From Dehalobacterium formicoaceticum (lineage in GTDB: Bacteria > Bacillota > Dehalobacteriia > Dehalobacteriales > Dehalobacteriaceae): 64,000 nucleotides of DNA. Within the stretch, counting starts at the first letter, position 1. Each line of letters begins with the position of its first letter. Positions 16,176 to 25,913 of the stretch are shown here, piece after piece. Position numbers and translations under genes: made by a program. A model generated the notes under the pieces. That model searched no databases. It saw nothing but the letters and a program-made list of their open reading frames with translations, and was not told the DNA's origin. The DNA lies in assembly GCF_002224645.1 (NCBI RefSeq), contig NZ_CP022121.1, positions 3,130,501 to 3,194,500 on the forward strand, given 5' to 3'.

Positions 16176-17639
16176 TTAGTCAATGTTCTGTATTGACGTC
16201 ATTGACGTCGATCTTACAAGTCGAACCTGTTGCAATAGCCACACCATCAGGAGAATTATCAGCACTCCATACACGAACTCTTTAATAACAAGGTATACTG
16301 CAGAACGTGGAAGCCCGGATACAATATTCAATACTGCTATTGACACAAATGCTCCTATCGGGTTTTGCTCCATATCACTCCTATCTCGACATTTTGATAG
16401 TATCCTCCCTATTATAATTCCAATGATGAACACATAGATGAAACCACCATAATAGCCACCATTCACAAAAGCTTCCCCGATCATTGAGAATCCCGTTCCC
16501 CAAGATATACCGAGATATTCTTGAGAAAACCAACTGCCTATAAGAACTTGTTTGATGCCCAGTAAAGATAAAAATCTTGATGAGATAGCACCCAAGATTG
16601 CAGTTACATATGTATTTCCATAGGGATAGATTCCATTTCCTACTATCAGAAAGAACGTTATAATTCCCATCGATCCGCCCATTTCAAAGAATGTATCAAC
16701 AATAGGTGATTCCTCAACGCTCAATCCGTTAATAAAAGTCTCAATGGAAAGCAAATCTAACCCGGTATTACGCACATCTGTAATAACATTCAACATGTAG
16801 AGCCCAAATACACCTAGAATTCCCCAAAACACTATATCTTTTAGCCTTATCTTCTTTCTTTGTGCAAATACCCAAATCAGAATCACTAAACTATAAATCC
16901 ACGACCCTCTATCACCAGACATAGCCCCAAGAGCGGCATAAATCAAGAAAATTATAATCACCGTTCTCGTTACTGTTTTTTTGAAATTGCTTCCTATGAG
17001 CAGGCAAAGAAGTGCTGGGAAAAAGAGATACAACAATATTTGTATGTATCCAGACTGGGTTGCCAAATCACCATAATACAGAGCTTTATAACCGAATGTT
17101 TGAGCAATCAATAATTCTTTAACTCGCTGATATATGGCTATAGGTGCCACTATGGTAGTTACTATGCAACCGCATTTATATAGTAATTCTCTGTCTTTAT
17201 AAGCTTTCTCGGTACTGACTATAGTTTTAGTTTTAACGGAACTTTTACCTGCAAACAGAATAGCTCCATAATGGAAAAGCAACATACAAATACAAGTATA
17301 CCATTTTGCTGTAATCATTTGCGATTCATTTGGAATAATCGATGAACCATAATATAAAATACCTGTTCCTATGCCACGATCTAAGCCAATACCGAGTGCC
17401 CACATTACACATTGGCCATAACTGAATAATAGGAAAAAGGTGAAAAAGATTGTATACATTGAAAAGAAACTTTCTTTCCTTTCCCATTTCCACGTAAATA
17501 TTGCGTATAAATAAACTATAATACCCAACCAATTCAGCATATAGTTAGATTTATCGCCAAGGATAATACAAGTAATCATCAAAGCAACAACGCCCATTGT
17601 TGCAAAAACTGTTTTTATAGTTACCCCTCTTTTTACCAT
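16176..17639 (-). CDS. Wzy-type polysaccharide polymerase (O-antigen polymerase-like)
   Basis: Integral membrane protein of about 487 residues with many helices and a large central loop. The LGAMSGDRGSWIYSLVILIW stretch resembles the conserved region of oligosaccharide repeat unit polymerases. It should join repeat units flipped by the product of 13214-14695. I prefer the ATG at 17639 (MVKRGVTIKTV), because the longer form from 17693 overlaps the preceding glycosyltransferase gene by 37 bases and adds hydrophilic residues. No frame damage. As usual for Wzy, sequence similarity is weak and the call rests on topology and context. Confidence 0.75.
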   Translation of the reverse strand: MVKRGVTIKTVFATMGVVALMITCIILGDKSNYMLNWLGIIVYLYAIFTWKWERKESFFSMYTIFFTFFLLFSYGQCVMWALGIGLDRGIGTGILYYGSSIIPNESQMITAKWYTCICMLLFHYGAILFAGKSSVKTKTIVSTEKAYKDRELLYKCGCIVTTIVAPIAIYQRVKELLIAQTFGYKALYYGDLATQSGYIQILLYLFFPALLCLLIGSNFKKTVTRTVIIIFLIYAALGAMSGDRGSWIYSLVILIWVFAQRKKIRLKDIVFWGILGVFGLYMLNVITDVRNTGLDLLSIETFINGLSVEESPIVDTFFEMGGSMGIITFFLIVGNGIYPYGNTYVTAILGAISSRFLSLLGIKQVLIGSWFSQEYLGISWGTGFSMIGEAFVNGGYYGGFIYVFIIGIIIGRILSKCRDRSDMEQNPIGAFVSIAVLNIVSGLPRSAVYLVIKEFVYGVLIILLMVWLLQQVRLVRSTSMTSIQNID

Positions 17640-17656
17640 ATCATGAGTGCAGCTCC

Positions 17657-18739
17657 TTACTTTACTATTACCTTGTTTATAAAATCCGTCCATTGTGAAA
17701 CAATCTTCTTGGTCGAAATCATTTCTCTAATCTTTGTAGCTTCTTTTCCCATCTCGATTGCTTTGGCTGGGTTTTTAATTACATCAATCATTGCCTTGCT
17801 CATACTATCGACATCCCTGCATGGAATCAAATAACCATTAACTTCATTTATTATATATTGCCTTGCTCCGCCAATGGGACAGTCTGTCGCAATTACGGGT
17901 ATTCCTATTCCCAATGCTTCCAACATGGAATTGGAGATACCTTCAAAATCGGAAGATATTATAAACGCTGTTGCTTTCGCCATCTTTTCATGTATGCTAT
18001 CTGAAAAACCACAGAGGCTAACTCGCTCATCTAGTCCAACACTAGCAATATAGGCTTCAAGCTCTTGCCTCATTGGTCCCTCGCCGTAAATATTAAGGAA
18101 GCATTCATATCCACTATCAATAACCCGTTTTACAGAATTAATCATAAGATGGAGATTCTTCTGTTTGTTCAATCTGCACGCAGTGATAAATTCTACTTTC
18201 GCAGGCCTTGACACATAGAAAGGCAAATCGTCTTTTATTGGGTTCGCTATGATGGTCTGTTTGATTTTATCCGGTACATATTTTTCAAAATAATTTGAGG
18301 CATCCTGCGTCTGATACACCACTCCAGAGGCTTCTTTATACAACGCATCCCTCAACATCCTCATCCATTTTGCATTTGGTGACTTCGTCGGGTCATTCCT
18401 CTCTGACACGATAATCGGCACTTCTTTACCAATCAAAGTTATCAGTGCATGAATGTTCACATCAGTTAAAAAGGAGACCACAATGTCTGGTGATATCTGG
18501 CCGATAATTCGCCTCATTTTCATCATTCTCTCCAGTGGACGGAGAACTTTAATTTTTGAGTTGCACAATATATGGTATAGGGAAACCTTGTCATTTAGCG
18601 GATAAGATTGTAATGTGCCATAAATAGTAATTATTGACACCTTTATATCATCGTGTACAAATTGGTTCGACAAATTAGCAATAACTCGTTCTGCCCCACC
18701 ATTTCCCATAGTCCCTATAACAAAAACAAGACTTTTCAT
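17657..18739 (-). CDS. Family 4 glycosyltransferase
   Basis: Protein of 360 residues, GT-B fold. The N-terminal GTMGNGGAERVIANLS is the acceptor-side motif of GT4 enzymes. The C-terminal half has EFITACRLNKQKNLHLMI and the donor-binding EGISNSMLEALGIGIPVIATD segment with its first Glu as the EX7E-type residue. It probably adds one sugar to the undecaprenyl-linked repeat unit. It precedes the polymerase gene closely. Donor sugar cannot be read from sequence. Confidence 0.9.
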   Translation of the reverse strand: MKSLVFVIGTMGNGGAERVIANLSNQFVHDDIKVSIITIYGTLQSYPLNDKVSLYHILCNSKIKVLRPLERMMKMRRIIGQISPDIVVSFLTDVNIHALITLIGKEVPIIVSERNDPTKSPNAKWMRMLRDALYKEASGVVYQTQDASNYFEKYVPDKIKQTIIANPIKDDLPFYVSRPAKVEFITACRLNKQKNLHLMINSVKRVIDSGYECFLNIYGEGPMRQELEAYIASVGLDERVSLCGFSDSIHEKMAKATAFIISSDFEGISNSMLEALGIGIPVIATDCPIGGARQYIINEVNGYLIPCRDVDSMSKAMIDVIKNPAKAIEMGKEATKIREMISTKKIVSQWTDFINKVIVK

Positions 18740-18782
18740 ATATTTGTGTTACCCCTTTCTACCTAGTATCTTAGAAAACAGG

Positions 18783-19595
18783 TTAACTATTTTCATATGT
18801 ACTTTCTTTCGCACTAAACGAATTTTTTAGTACCCTCTTAACATTTACATAAACGGGAATAAAAATTTTTATGTATTGCCACGGCTTCACCTTGAGCATT
18901 CGGTAGCCTTTGTAACGAAGCACAACCTCATAAAAAGTACTCTTAAATGAGTGCTTTTTTAATGCCGCCTTTGGCGAAAAATAATATTTATATAGGGGCT
19001 TCTGAATATTATATCCATTTAACCCTTGTGCTGACATTCTCATAAAAAGCTCGTAATCCTGTGCCCTTTTTTGGGCATAATACTCTTCACTATACCCACC
19101 TACACCTAATATGGTTTCTCTTCTGAACATAGTAGCCGGGTGAAGATACGGTGAGCCATGTATAATTTGATTCTTTGTCGGTATTTCCGGCTTCTTATTT
19201 ATTCCGACATTGTCATTCCCATCAGTAAACGTAATTGCATTGCATGACACGAAAGCGTATTCCAGGTTCTTCCTCAAAAAATCAATTTCCTCTTCGAAAC
19301 GAGTTGGTAGAGATATGTCGTCATCATCCATTCTGGCAATATATTCACCTGTAGCCTCCTCCAGACAGCGATTTAACGATGCAGCTAATCCCAAATTCGT
19401 CTGGTTTTGTATAATGATAAATCTGGAGTCCTCTTTTTTGTATCTAACTAGTTTTTCATATGTTTTATCAGTTGATGCATCATCACATATAATAAACTCA
19501 TAATCTTGAATTGATTGTCTCAATATACTTTCTACTGATCTATCAAGAAACTTAGCCCCATTATGGACGCTCATAATTATTGAAATTAATGCCAT
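18783..19595 (-). CDS. Family 2 glycosyltransferase
   Basis: Protein of 270 residues, GT-A fold. ISIIMSVHNGAKFLDRSVES at the start, then DDASTDKTYE, and the metal-binding RMDDDDISLP near residue 90 are clear GT2 signs. The LHPATMFRRE segment is common in polysaccharide GT2 enzymes. It lacks a membrane anchor and should act on the cytoplasmic side. Tandem with another GT2 gene 29 bases upstream. Confidence 0.9.
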   Translation of the reverse strand: MALISIIMSVHNGAKFLDRSVESILRQSIQDYEFIICDDASTDKTYEKLVRYKKEDSRFIIIQNQTNLGLAASLNRCLEEATGEYIARMDDDDISLPTRFEEEIDFLRKNLEYAFVSCNAITFTDGNDNVGINKKPEIPTKNQIIHGSPYLHPATMFRRETILGVGGYSEEYYAQKRAQDYELFMRMSAQGLNGYNIQKPLYKYYFSPKAALKKHSFKSTFYEVVLRYKGYRMLKVKPWQYIKIFIPVYVNVKRVLKNSFSAKESTYENS

Positions 19596-19624
19596 ATATA
19601 GTCAGTCCCTCCAGCCAAGTTATT

Positions 19625-20620
19625 TTACTTATATTTTGCATATATTTGAATTAATAAAATCAATCTGTATTTTAGTGCAACTTTCATTATTTGAGCCTTG
19701 AAGGAGTGCTTGAAATGGCATTTCTTCACAGCTTCACTGTATAGTGGCAAGTCAAGATGATATAAAATATCCTTTTTTATTACAGAGTATGGTTCTTTTT
19801 TATAGAACTGCGATACAACCACTGAAAACACTTCATGTGTAATCTTACGATATAGCTGTTCCTGAAAATCGAACTTATGCACATCAATTTGCTTGGCAAG
19901 ATGATTTGCAATAATCTCTGGACCGTCCCACTTGAAGACATTGTGTCCCTTTGTAATAGAGGATATATTATAACGATAATAATACATACAATCTGGCATA
20001 ATATACATTGATCTTGCATGATAAATAGACGGAATTGTGCATGCACCATCTTCGCCTACTGTGACATTAACATCTACTAGTTGTTGTTGTTTATATATAT
20101 TTATTCTGAATGCCTTTGCCCACAAACTTGGTGAAAAATATGTAGCATTCGGTGCTTGAATTAGTTTGGGATAAATTTCATTTTTTAGATTTTCTAAAGT
20201 ATAGTATCCAATACGGTGCCTTGTATGTTTTTCCTCATTAGACTCTTCTGTTGCCAAATAATAACCACAACAAACGATATCCGGATTATACATTTCTATG
20301 ACATCAACCATTCTTTTACAATAGTCAATATCAACCCAATCGTCACCGTCTACACATATTAAATATTCACCTGTGGCGATAGCTACACCAGCTTGTCTAG
20401 CACTAACAATACCACCATTTCTCTTATGCACAACCTTGACTCGTTCATCTATACTAGCATATTTATCGCAGATGCTAGGACAGTTATCCGGTGAGCCATC
20501 ATCTACTAATACTATTTCGATATCTGCATAAGATTGATTAATCAAACTTTCAATACATTGTCTAATATAAGATTCAACTTTATATATTGGTACTATTATA
20601 CTAAACGTCTTATTCGACAT
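19625..20620 (-). CDS. Family 2 glycosyltransferase
   Basis: Protein of 331 residues. FSIIVPIYKVESYIRQCIES, VDDGSPDN, NGGIVSARQAG and the CVDGDDWVD metal motif are classic GT2 features of the EpsH/WcaA type. The C-terminal third (long, basic and aromatic) is typical of capsule GT2 enzymes. Its gene follows a 716-base gap on its upstream side, so transcription may restart there. Confidence 0.9.
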   Translation of the reverse strand: MSNKTFSIIVPIYKVESYIRQCIESLINQSYADIEIVLVDDGSPDNCPSICDKYASIDERVKVVHKRNGGIVSARQAGVAIATGEYLICVDGDDWVDIDYCKRMVDVIEMYNPDIVCCGYYLATEESNEEKHTRHRIGYYTLENLKNEIYPKLIQAPNATYFSPSLWAKAFRINIYKQQQLVDVNVTVGEDGACTIPSIYHARSMYIMPDCMYYYRYNISSITKGHNVFKWDGPEIIANHLAKQIDVHKFDFQEQLYRKITHEVFSVVVSQFYKKEPYSVIKKDILYHLDLPLYSEAVKKCHFKHSFKAQIMKVALKYRLILLIQIYAKYK

Positions 20621-21336
20621 ATTGATCCTCCTGAAATATTAAATATTGCTATTATAAATTAATTTACCTATCTGTCATCTTAATACAATGCTAATAGGCC
20701 TGTGTAGTGCCCCAAAATACAAATCAATGGGAATGGATTGGATACAATTAACCGGACAGATTTTTTAAGTGCATATATTATTAAGCAAAGAAAATAAGGG
20801 AAAGGTTTGGTTTCTAATTGCACAACATCTAAGTTTAACCACACGTTGATACCTGTAATGAATCTAAAGTATCTAATTTAGTAAACCGAAAATTTGGTGG
20901 AACAACCACCGCTGAACGTTTTGGTCAGTGATCTGACATATTTTAGAGTTAGTACGAGATAGAACTATATTTGGTACTTATTGACCTTTATAACAGTTAA
21001 ATTATAGGCAATCAGTCTAGGGAAAAATAAAAATGCCCAGTTTATATCACTGGCTTTTGCTAGCGGTATATGAATTTAAATAAAATCCAAATTGGGAGTG
21101 TTTCACCTAATTGCTTATGATATAGGTGATATATTGATAGTCTTTGAGAAATTTGGACTTTTGCTGGCAAGAACTACCAAACCTTGATTTGCGCGTTCAT
21201 AAATATCATTTTAATTTAAAAGTCAATCTATTTATGATTCAACTGTAAAAAGTACAATTTAGCGATTTCCTACCCAACAACAGCACAATACTATATTTGG
21301 ACTGAATGAGGCAAATTAGGAGTTTCTGCAGTAGAA
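20621..21336. other. 716-base AT-rich gap in the polysaccharide locus
   Basis: No gene, tRNA or clear hairpin is seen on either strand. All frames are closed by frequent stops, and the sequence could be a decayed gene. It may hold a minus-strand promoter for the two GT2 genes downstream. Confidence 0.5.
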
Positions 21337-22452
21337 TCATTTATATATTTTAATTAACCTTGATTTTACATTAACAATATCATATTCCATTACTCGCTTT
21401 TTATTGAACTCACCAAAGCTATTATTTATGTTATTAATATAATTAGAATACAGAACTGATATATATTTTGAAAAGCCATAAACATCATCTGGTTTTACCA
21501 GATAACCACCCTTATCACTTTCTATCAAATCGCTATTTCCTCTTATATCTGAGCAAATTACCGGCAATCCACTTGCCATTGCTTCCATTAATGCCACAGA
21601 TAGTCCTTCTCTGAATGAAGGGAAAACAAAAATATCTGATGCTTTACAAATCTCTACGATATCATTACGCGTACCTAATAATTTAACTTTATTTTCTATC
21701 CCCAATTTCGTTGATAAATTTCTCAAATATTCTTCCAGTATACCTTGTCCACATATTACATAGTATAGATTTGGATTATCCAACTTCGTTATAGCCCTTA
21801 AAACCGTTTCATGATTTTTATTTTTGTTTAGTTCACCAACAGAAAGCAGAACGAAGGATTTATCAGGAATATCTAATTCTTTCCGTTTTTCTTCTTTATC
21901 AACAATTACATCACTAAATTTCCTAGTATCCAAGCCAACTCCGGGAATATATACTATTTTATCTGTTTTTAAAGATTTAAATGATTTTTTAGCTCTTAAA
22001 TAGTCTTCATTATTTATTAAAAGAAGTACTTCTGTATATCTAGCAAGCCACTTTTCTATTGGATAATATATCAACCAATTTTTTAGAGGGGCTCCTTTAT
22101 AAAAATGAAACCCATGTGCTGTATAAAAAACCTTAGTACTCTTAATCTTTCTACAAGCATACCTTACGCATGCTGAGGCCACTGGTGTATGTGTATGAAC
22201 CAAATCATATTTTTCATTTGAAATAATCTGTTTCAATTTCTTATATGCACGATAATTATCCTTATTAAATGGTGAACGTTGAAAAGCTAAATCATAAACC
22301 TTGCATCCCATTTCATATATTTCTGGTCTTACTTCTCTTTCAATTTTAAATGCTACATCTACCCTATGACCTTGTTCTATTAGCATCCTAATATGTGGAA
22401 TCAAAAATGCATTTACAGTATTCGATATTGTAGTAACATATAAAATTTTCAT
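21337..22452 (-). CDS. Family 4 glycosyltransferase
   Basis: Protein of 371 residues, similar to capsule enzymes of the EpsD/CapM type. The start is KILYVTTISNTVNAFLIPHI, with the VHTHTPVASACVRYACRK acceptor motif near residue 86 and YTAHGFHFYKGAP near 111. The C-terminal domain has VLLSVGELNKNKNHE and the donor motif FREGLSVALMEAMASGLPVI. Usually the second enzyme of repeat-unit assembly, acting on the lipid-linked sugar made by a PglC-type transferase, which fits the gene at 26549. Confidence 0.92.
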   Translation of the reverse strand: MKILYVTTISNTVNAFLIPHIRMLIEQGHRVDVAFKIEREVRPEIYEMGCKVYDLAFQRSPFNKDNYRAYKKLKQIISNEKYDLVHTHTPVASACVRYACRKIKSTKVFYTAHGFHFYKGAPLKNWLIYYPIEKWLARYTEVLLLINNEDYLRAKKSFKSLKTDKIVYIPGVGLDTRKFSDVIVDKEEKRKELDIPDKSFVLLSVGELNKNKNHETVLRAITKLDNPNLYYVICGQGILEEYLRNLSTKLGIENKVKLLGTRNDIVEICKASDIFVFPSFREGLSVALMEAMASGLPVICSDIRGNSDLIESDKGGYLVKPDDVYGFSKYISVLYSNYINNINNSFGEFNKKRVMEYDIVNVKSRLIKIYK

Positions 22453-22456
22453 ACAA

Positions 22457-22725
22457 TCACCTATTAATAACTATTTTTACCTCATTAAATTTCATCATAT
22501 AAACAGCTTCTTCATACTCACCAATTACATCTTGATTCACTTTTCCATAAAGATTATTAATAATCATCATCGGTACATTAACCCCACACTCAAAGCGTGC
22601 AGCTAGCCCCCCAAAAACGCGGATTTACTTCAGAAACATAATATTTTCCATTCACCTTAAAGACATCTATATCAATAATGCCTTTAAATCCTGCTATATT
22701 AATAATAAAACTTTATCAATCTTTT
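22457..22725 (-). pseudogene. ATP-grasp (carbamoyl-phosphate-synthase-like) gene, 5'-truncated and frameshifted
   Basis: The first part reads AGFKGIIDIDVFKVNGKYY and then SEVNPRF. At a run of six G bases (about 22609-22614 on the plus strand as C run) the frame shifts to continue GLAARFECGVNVPMMIINN, YGKVNQDVIGEYEEAVYMMK and ends at 22457. The metal-binding EVNPRFGG box is thus the breakpoint. Everything before the GFKG segment is lost. Such ATP-grasp proteins often ligate amino acids to sugars or lipids in these loci. It directly follows the ACP gene. Confidence 0.75.
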
Positions 22726-22728
22726 TCA

Positions 22729-22947
22729 TCATTCCATATAATCCAGAATGTCTTGTATGGTTTTAAATTCTTTAATTTGATTACCAGTTAACTTCTTATT
22801 AAATTCTTCATCCATTAATACAATAAGTGATAATTTAGCCATAGAATCCCACTCCTCTATGTCATTTAACATAGTCTTTTCTGTTAGGGTTCCTTCTTCC
22901 ATTTCAAACATATCTTCTAATAATGCAATTTTTTCTTTATTTGTCAT
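22729..22947 (-). CDS. Acyl carrier protein-like phosphopantetheine protein
   Basis: About 72 residues. The attachment Ser lies in EEWDSMAKLSLI, with Ser within the D-S-(M/L) motif of acyl carrier proteins. The ATG at 22947 is chosen because GGAGG is five bases upstream; a longer frame to 23001 has basic residues foreign to the family. It carries the acyl chain for the two KASIII enzymes and the reductase encoded just upstream. A 4'-phosphopantetheinyl transferase is not seen in the window. Confidence 0.85.
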   Translation of the reverse strand: MTNKEKIALLEDMFEMEEGTLTEKTMLNDIEEWDSMAKLSLIVLMDEEFNKKLTGNQIKEFKTIQDILDYME

Positions 22948-22981
22948 TTTTATTACCTCCATTTTTTGCTTTTTATGTTTG

Positions 22982-23740
22982 CTATGATAAATAACCACCA
23001 TCTACTACAAATCCCGTACCGGTAATGAATTTAGAAGCATCACTGAGCAAATAAGCCATAGCATTCGCTATATCAAGCGGCTCACCCATTCCTTGATATT
23101 GTCTTCCTAGAACGAGCATATCAAATGTTTCTTCTCCAGCATTATCAACATACGCACTATACATATCAGTTTTTACAAATCCACCTACCACAGTATTCAC
23201 TCGTATTTTCTTAGATTCAAGTTCCTTTGCCATACATTTTATTGCTGCATCCATTGCTGCCTTTGAAGCACAATAAGCTATTTTGGATTTATCGCCAGAT
23301 TGACTTCCTACTGATGACATTCCAATAAAGCTTGCACCTTCTACAAATTTTTTCTTTTTTGATGCACATCGTACCACCTCAACAAAGGAGTAAAAATTTA
23401 TCACCATAACATCATGTAGGAAGTCATATTTAGTTGATCCTAATGGTCGCATTGGCGCTATCCCCGCACAATGAACTAAACCATTTAAGGCTCCATTCTC
23501 TTGCACAATTTGATTAATTAGACCTTCTATTTTATCAATTCCTTTTAAGTCAAAAGGATAGACTGCATGTCCCTCTCCTTCCATCATCTTGAGGGTTTCA
23601 TTTAGTTTATCTTCACTCCTTGCCACAAGCACAATCTTTCCACCTAGTTTACTTAACTGAATAGCAGTTGCCCTGCCGATTCCAGACGATGCCCCTGTTA
23701 CAAGAATAAGTTTTTCGGATAAGTCCATCGGATTAATCAT
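22982..23740 (-). CDS. FabG-like 3-oxoacyl-ACP reductase (SDR)
   Basis: Protein of 252 residues, classical SDR. Cofactor motif TGASSGIGRATA near residue 15, HCAGIAP, the catalytic Ser (MSSVGSQSG) and YCASK near 152, then VNTVVGGFVKTD and the C-terminal FITGTGFVVDGGYLS. It should reduce a 3-oxoacyl-ACP to 3-hydroxyacyl-ACP. Its first eight bases overlap the end of the KASIII gene at 23733, indicating tight coupling. The neighbouring ACP gene follows 34 bases later. Confidence 0.85.
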   Translation of the reverse strand: MINPMDLSEKLILVTGASSGIGRATAIQLSKLGGKIVLVARSEDKLNETLKMMEGEGHAVYPFDLKGIDKIEGLINQIVQENGALNGLVHCAGIAPMRPLGSTKYDFLHDVMVINFYSFVEVVRCASKKKKFVEGASFIGMSSVGSQSGDKSKIAYCASKAAMDAAIKCMAKELESKKIRVNTVVGGFVKTDMYSAYVDNAGEETFDMLVLGRQYQGMGEPLDIANAMAYLLSDASKFITGTGFVVDGGYLS

Positions 23741-24821
23741 GGCTTACCCCTCCATCCATATATATTTCTTCAGTTTCAATAATCGGTAAAACATCATCTG
23801 TTTCCAGTACACAAGACACTACTCCCCATGATAATCCTATACCAAATCCGCACATTAATAATTTTAATGCTCCATTGTTTATGCTTCCATATGCATCAGT
23901 TATTGTCAAAGGAATAGATGTTACACTTGTGTTCCCGTACCGATCCATAGATATTGGTGTTTTTTCTTTTGGAAACTTAGTCCGTTTCATAATTTGCTTA
24001 AGTATATATTCATTTGCTTGGTGTAGTATTAAGCCGTCATAATCATCTACATTTGTATTAATTTCCGCCATAAATTCCTTAATTAACATAGGAACCTCTG
24101 ATATCGTGAAATTAAACACATCTGTACCATTCATATATAAGTCAAAATCTGAACGAATATTTCCATCGCCCCATAGTGTCCGCTCTTTTGGTGCATCCAT
24201 ATTTCTATAGGCACCTGCTGGTACAATAATTGCTTTAAATCCATCACCATCCATCCTCAAAGCAGTTTGTATGATTGGGGCATCTTGCCTTTTCTCCAAT
24301 AAAGTTGCCGACCCTGCATCTCCAAACAACATACAAGAGGATTTATCCTCCGGAGCAATAACTTTATTTAATGTGTCACCAACTAGCAATAAACCTCTTT
24401 TTATATTACTGCTATGCATAAGTGAGGAAATTGTTTGCAATCCATATATATAACCGGAGCATCCCAGGTTAATATCAAAGGCTAAACAATCTTTACTAAG
24501 TCCTAATCTGTGATGCAGTATACAAGCTGTGGATGGCATTATATAATCCGGTGTTTGCGTTACGAAAATCAGTACCTCAATTGAAGATGCTTCAATTTGC
24601 TTGTGTTTCATTAGGTTTTTTGCTGCAACAAATGCTAGATCAGACGCAGTTTGTTCTTTGGCGGATATATTGCGCGATACAACTCCCGTCATTTTACTGA
24701 ATTTTAGAACATCTTCTTCGCCAAAAACAGATCCATATTTATCAAGCAATATATCTTTCTTTTTTGGAACAGCACAAGCAATTCCGCTTATTTTTAAATT
24801 TTCAAAGGTAGATAGAATCAA
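23733..24821 (-). CDS. Beta-ketoacyl-ACP synthase III-like enzyme, copy 1
   Basis: Protein of 362 residues, FabH-like thiolase fold. The catalytic triad is intact: Cys in FDINLGCSGYIYG (about 119), His in LILHQANEYIL (about 258) and Asn in DRYGNTSVTSIP (about 289). It condenses an acyl starter with malonyl-ACP. It sits in an operon with a second KASIII, an SDR and an ACP, making a small dedicated fatty-acyl module in a polysaccharide locus. It is some 30 residues longer than copy 2, mainly at the C-terminus. It may prime a short hydroxyacyl group for sugar N- or O-acylation (inference). Confidence 0.85.
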   Translation of the reverse strand: MILSTFENLKISGIACAVPKKKDILLDKYGSVFGEEDVLKFSKMTGVVSRNISAKEQTASDLAFVAAKNLMKHKQIEASSIEVLIFVTQTPDYIMPSTACILHHRLGLSKDCLAFDINLGCSGYIYGLQTISSLMHSSNIKRGLLLVGDTLNKVIAPEDKSSCMLFGDAGSATLLEKRQDAPIIQTALRMDGDGFKAIIVPAGAYRNMDAPKERTLWGDGNIRSDFDLYMNGTDVFNFTISEVPMLIKEFMAEINTNVDDYDGLILHQANEYILKQIMKRTKFPKEKTPISMDRYGNTSVTSIPLTITDAYGSINNGALKLLMCGFGIGLSWGVVSCVLETDDVLPIIETEEIYMDGGVSHD

Positions 24822-24838
24822 GTGTTAATCCCCTTTCC

Positions 24839-25840
24839 CTAGTATGTAATTATGGTACTGCCCCATGACAGTCCAACACCGAAACCGCAGAGTAAAACTC
24901 TATCACCTTTTTGTATACGTCCTTCTATTTGGGCCCGTTTAAATGCAATAGGTATTGTAGATGATACCGTATTTCCCGTATCCTGCATGTTTATGTAAAA
25001 CTTCTCCTTTGGTATTCTTAACTTCTTCCTCAAAAAGTCCAACATAAATTCGTTTGCTTGGTGAAAAACAAACAGATTTATGTCTTCCATACTCAGATTA
25101 TGTTTTCTTAATATATTATTAACACTTTCAGGTACTACCCGTATGGTAAAGCTAAACACCTCTGTTCCATCCATAAAAAGATTATCCTGTGAACGAATTG
25201 AACCATTATCTTCTATCTCTACAGCAGTAGCTTTAGATCGGGGTATTCTAGATCCGCCGGATGGAATAATTAATGCGTCTTTACCACTGCCATCAGTGCC
25301 TAAATCAAAGTTGCCAATTTCATGACCATCTTCGCTAACTAATGTAGCTGCCGCTGCATCGCCAAAAATTGTGCGGGTACTTTTATCTAATGGGTGTATA
25401 TGTTTTGTATAGGTTTCTGACGTTAATAATAAAACATTCTTTGCTATCCCCGTATTAATAAAGCTCTTTGCCATAGCTAGTCCATATATGTAAGCAGAAC
25501 AACCCAAATTAAAATCTAATGCTCCTGCTGATTGAGGTATTCCTAACCGATCTTGTAGTATACAAGCTGTTGTGGGTAATTGATAGTCAGGACTTTGTGT
25601 TGCTAGCAAGATAAAATCAATCTCCTCCGGTGATATAACGCCAGAATTGAATAACTTCTGCGCTGCTTGTTCGGCTAAATCAGATGCACACTCTCCTTCA
25701 GATACAACATGCCGTGATGCTATCCCTGTTTTAGTTAATATTTTTTCGGCTGTCCAATCGCCATATATTTGCTCTAATTCCTTATTTGTCAATACTTTCT
25801 CAGGCAACACATATTCGATTGCTTTAATCCCGATAGCCAT
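24839..25840 (-). CDS. Beta-ketoacyl-ACP synthase III-like enzyme, copy 2
   Basis: Protein of 333 residues, normal FabH length. Triad: Cys in FNLGCSAYIYG, His in FVFHQANEFML, Asn in QDTGNTVSSTIP. It is clearly related to copy 1 (both have LGCS-YIYGL and HQANE) but diverged, so the two may use different starters or act in sequence. Seventeen bases separate the genes. Confidence 0.87.
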   Translation of the reverse strand: MAIGIKAIEYVLPEKVLTNKELEQIYGDWTAEKILTKTGIASRHVVSEGECASDLAEQAAQKLFNSGVISPEEIDFILLATQSPDYQLPTTACILQDRLGIPQSAGALDFNLGCSAYIYGLAMAKSFINTGIAKNVLLLTSETYTKHIHPLDKSTRTIFGDAAAATLVSEDGHEIGNFDLGTDGSGKDALIIPSGGSRIPRSKATAVEIEDNGSIRSQDNLFMDGTEVFSFTIRVVPESVNNILRKHNLSMEDINLFVFHQANEFMLDFLRKKLRIPKEKFYINMQDTGNTVSSTIPIAFKRAQIEGRIQKGDRVLLCGFGVGLSWGSTIITY

Positions 25841-25913
25841 TAATTCACGTCCTTTGTTTCTGAAATTAATCCACTAAATTATCTTTTATTTACTTATTCA
25901 CAGTTTTTCTATA

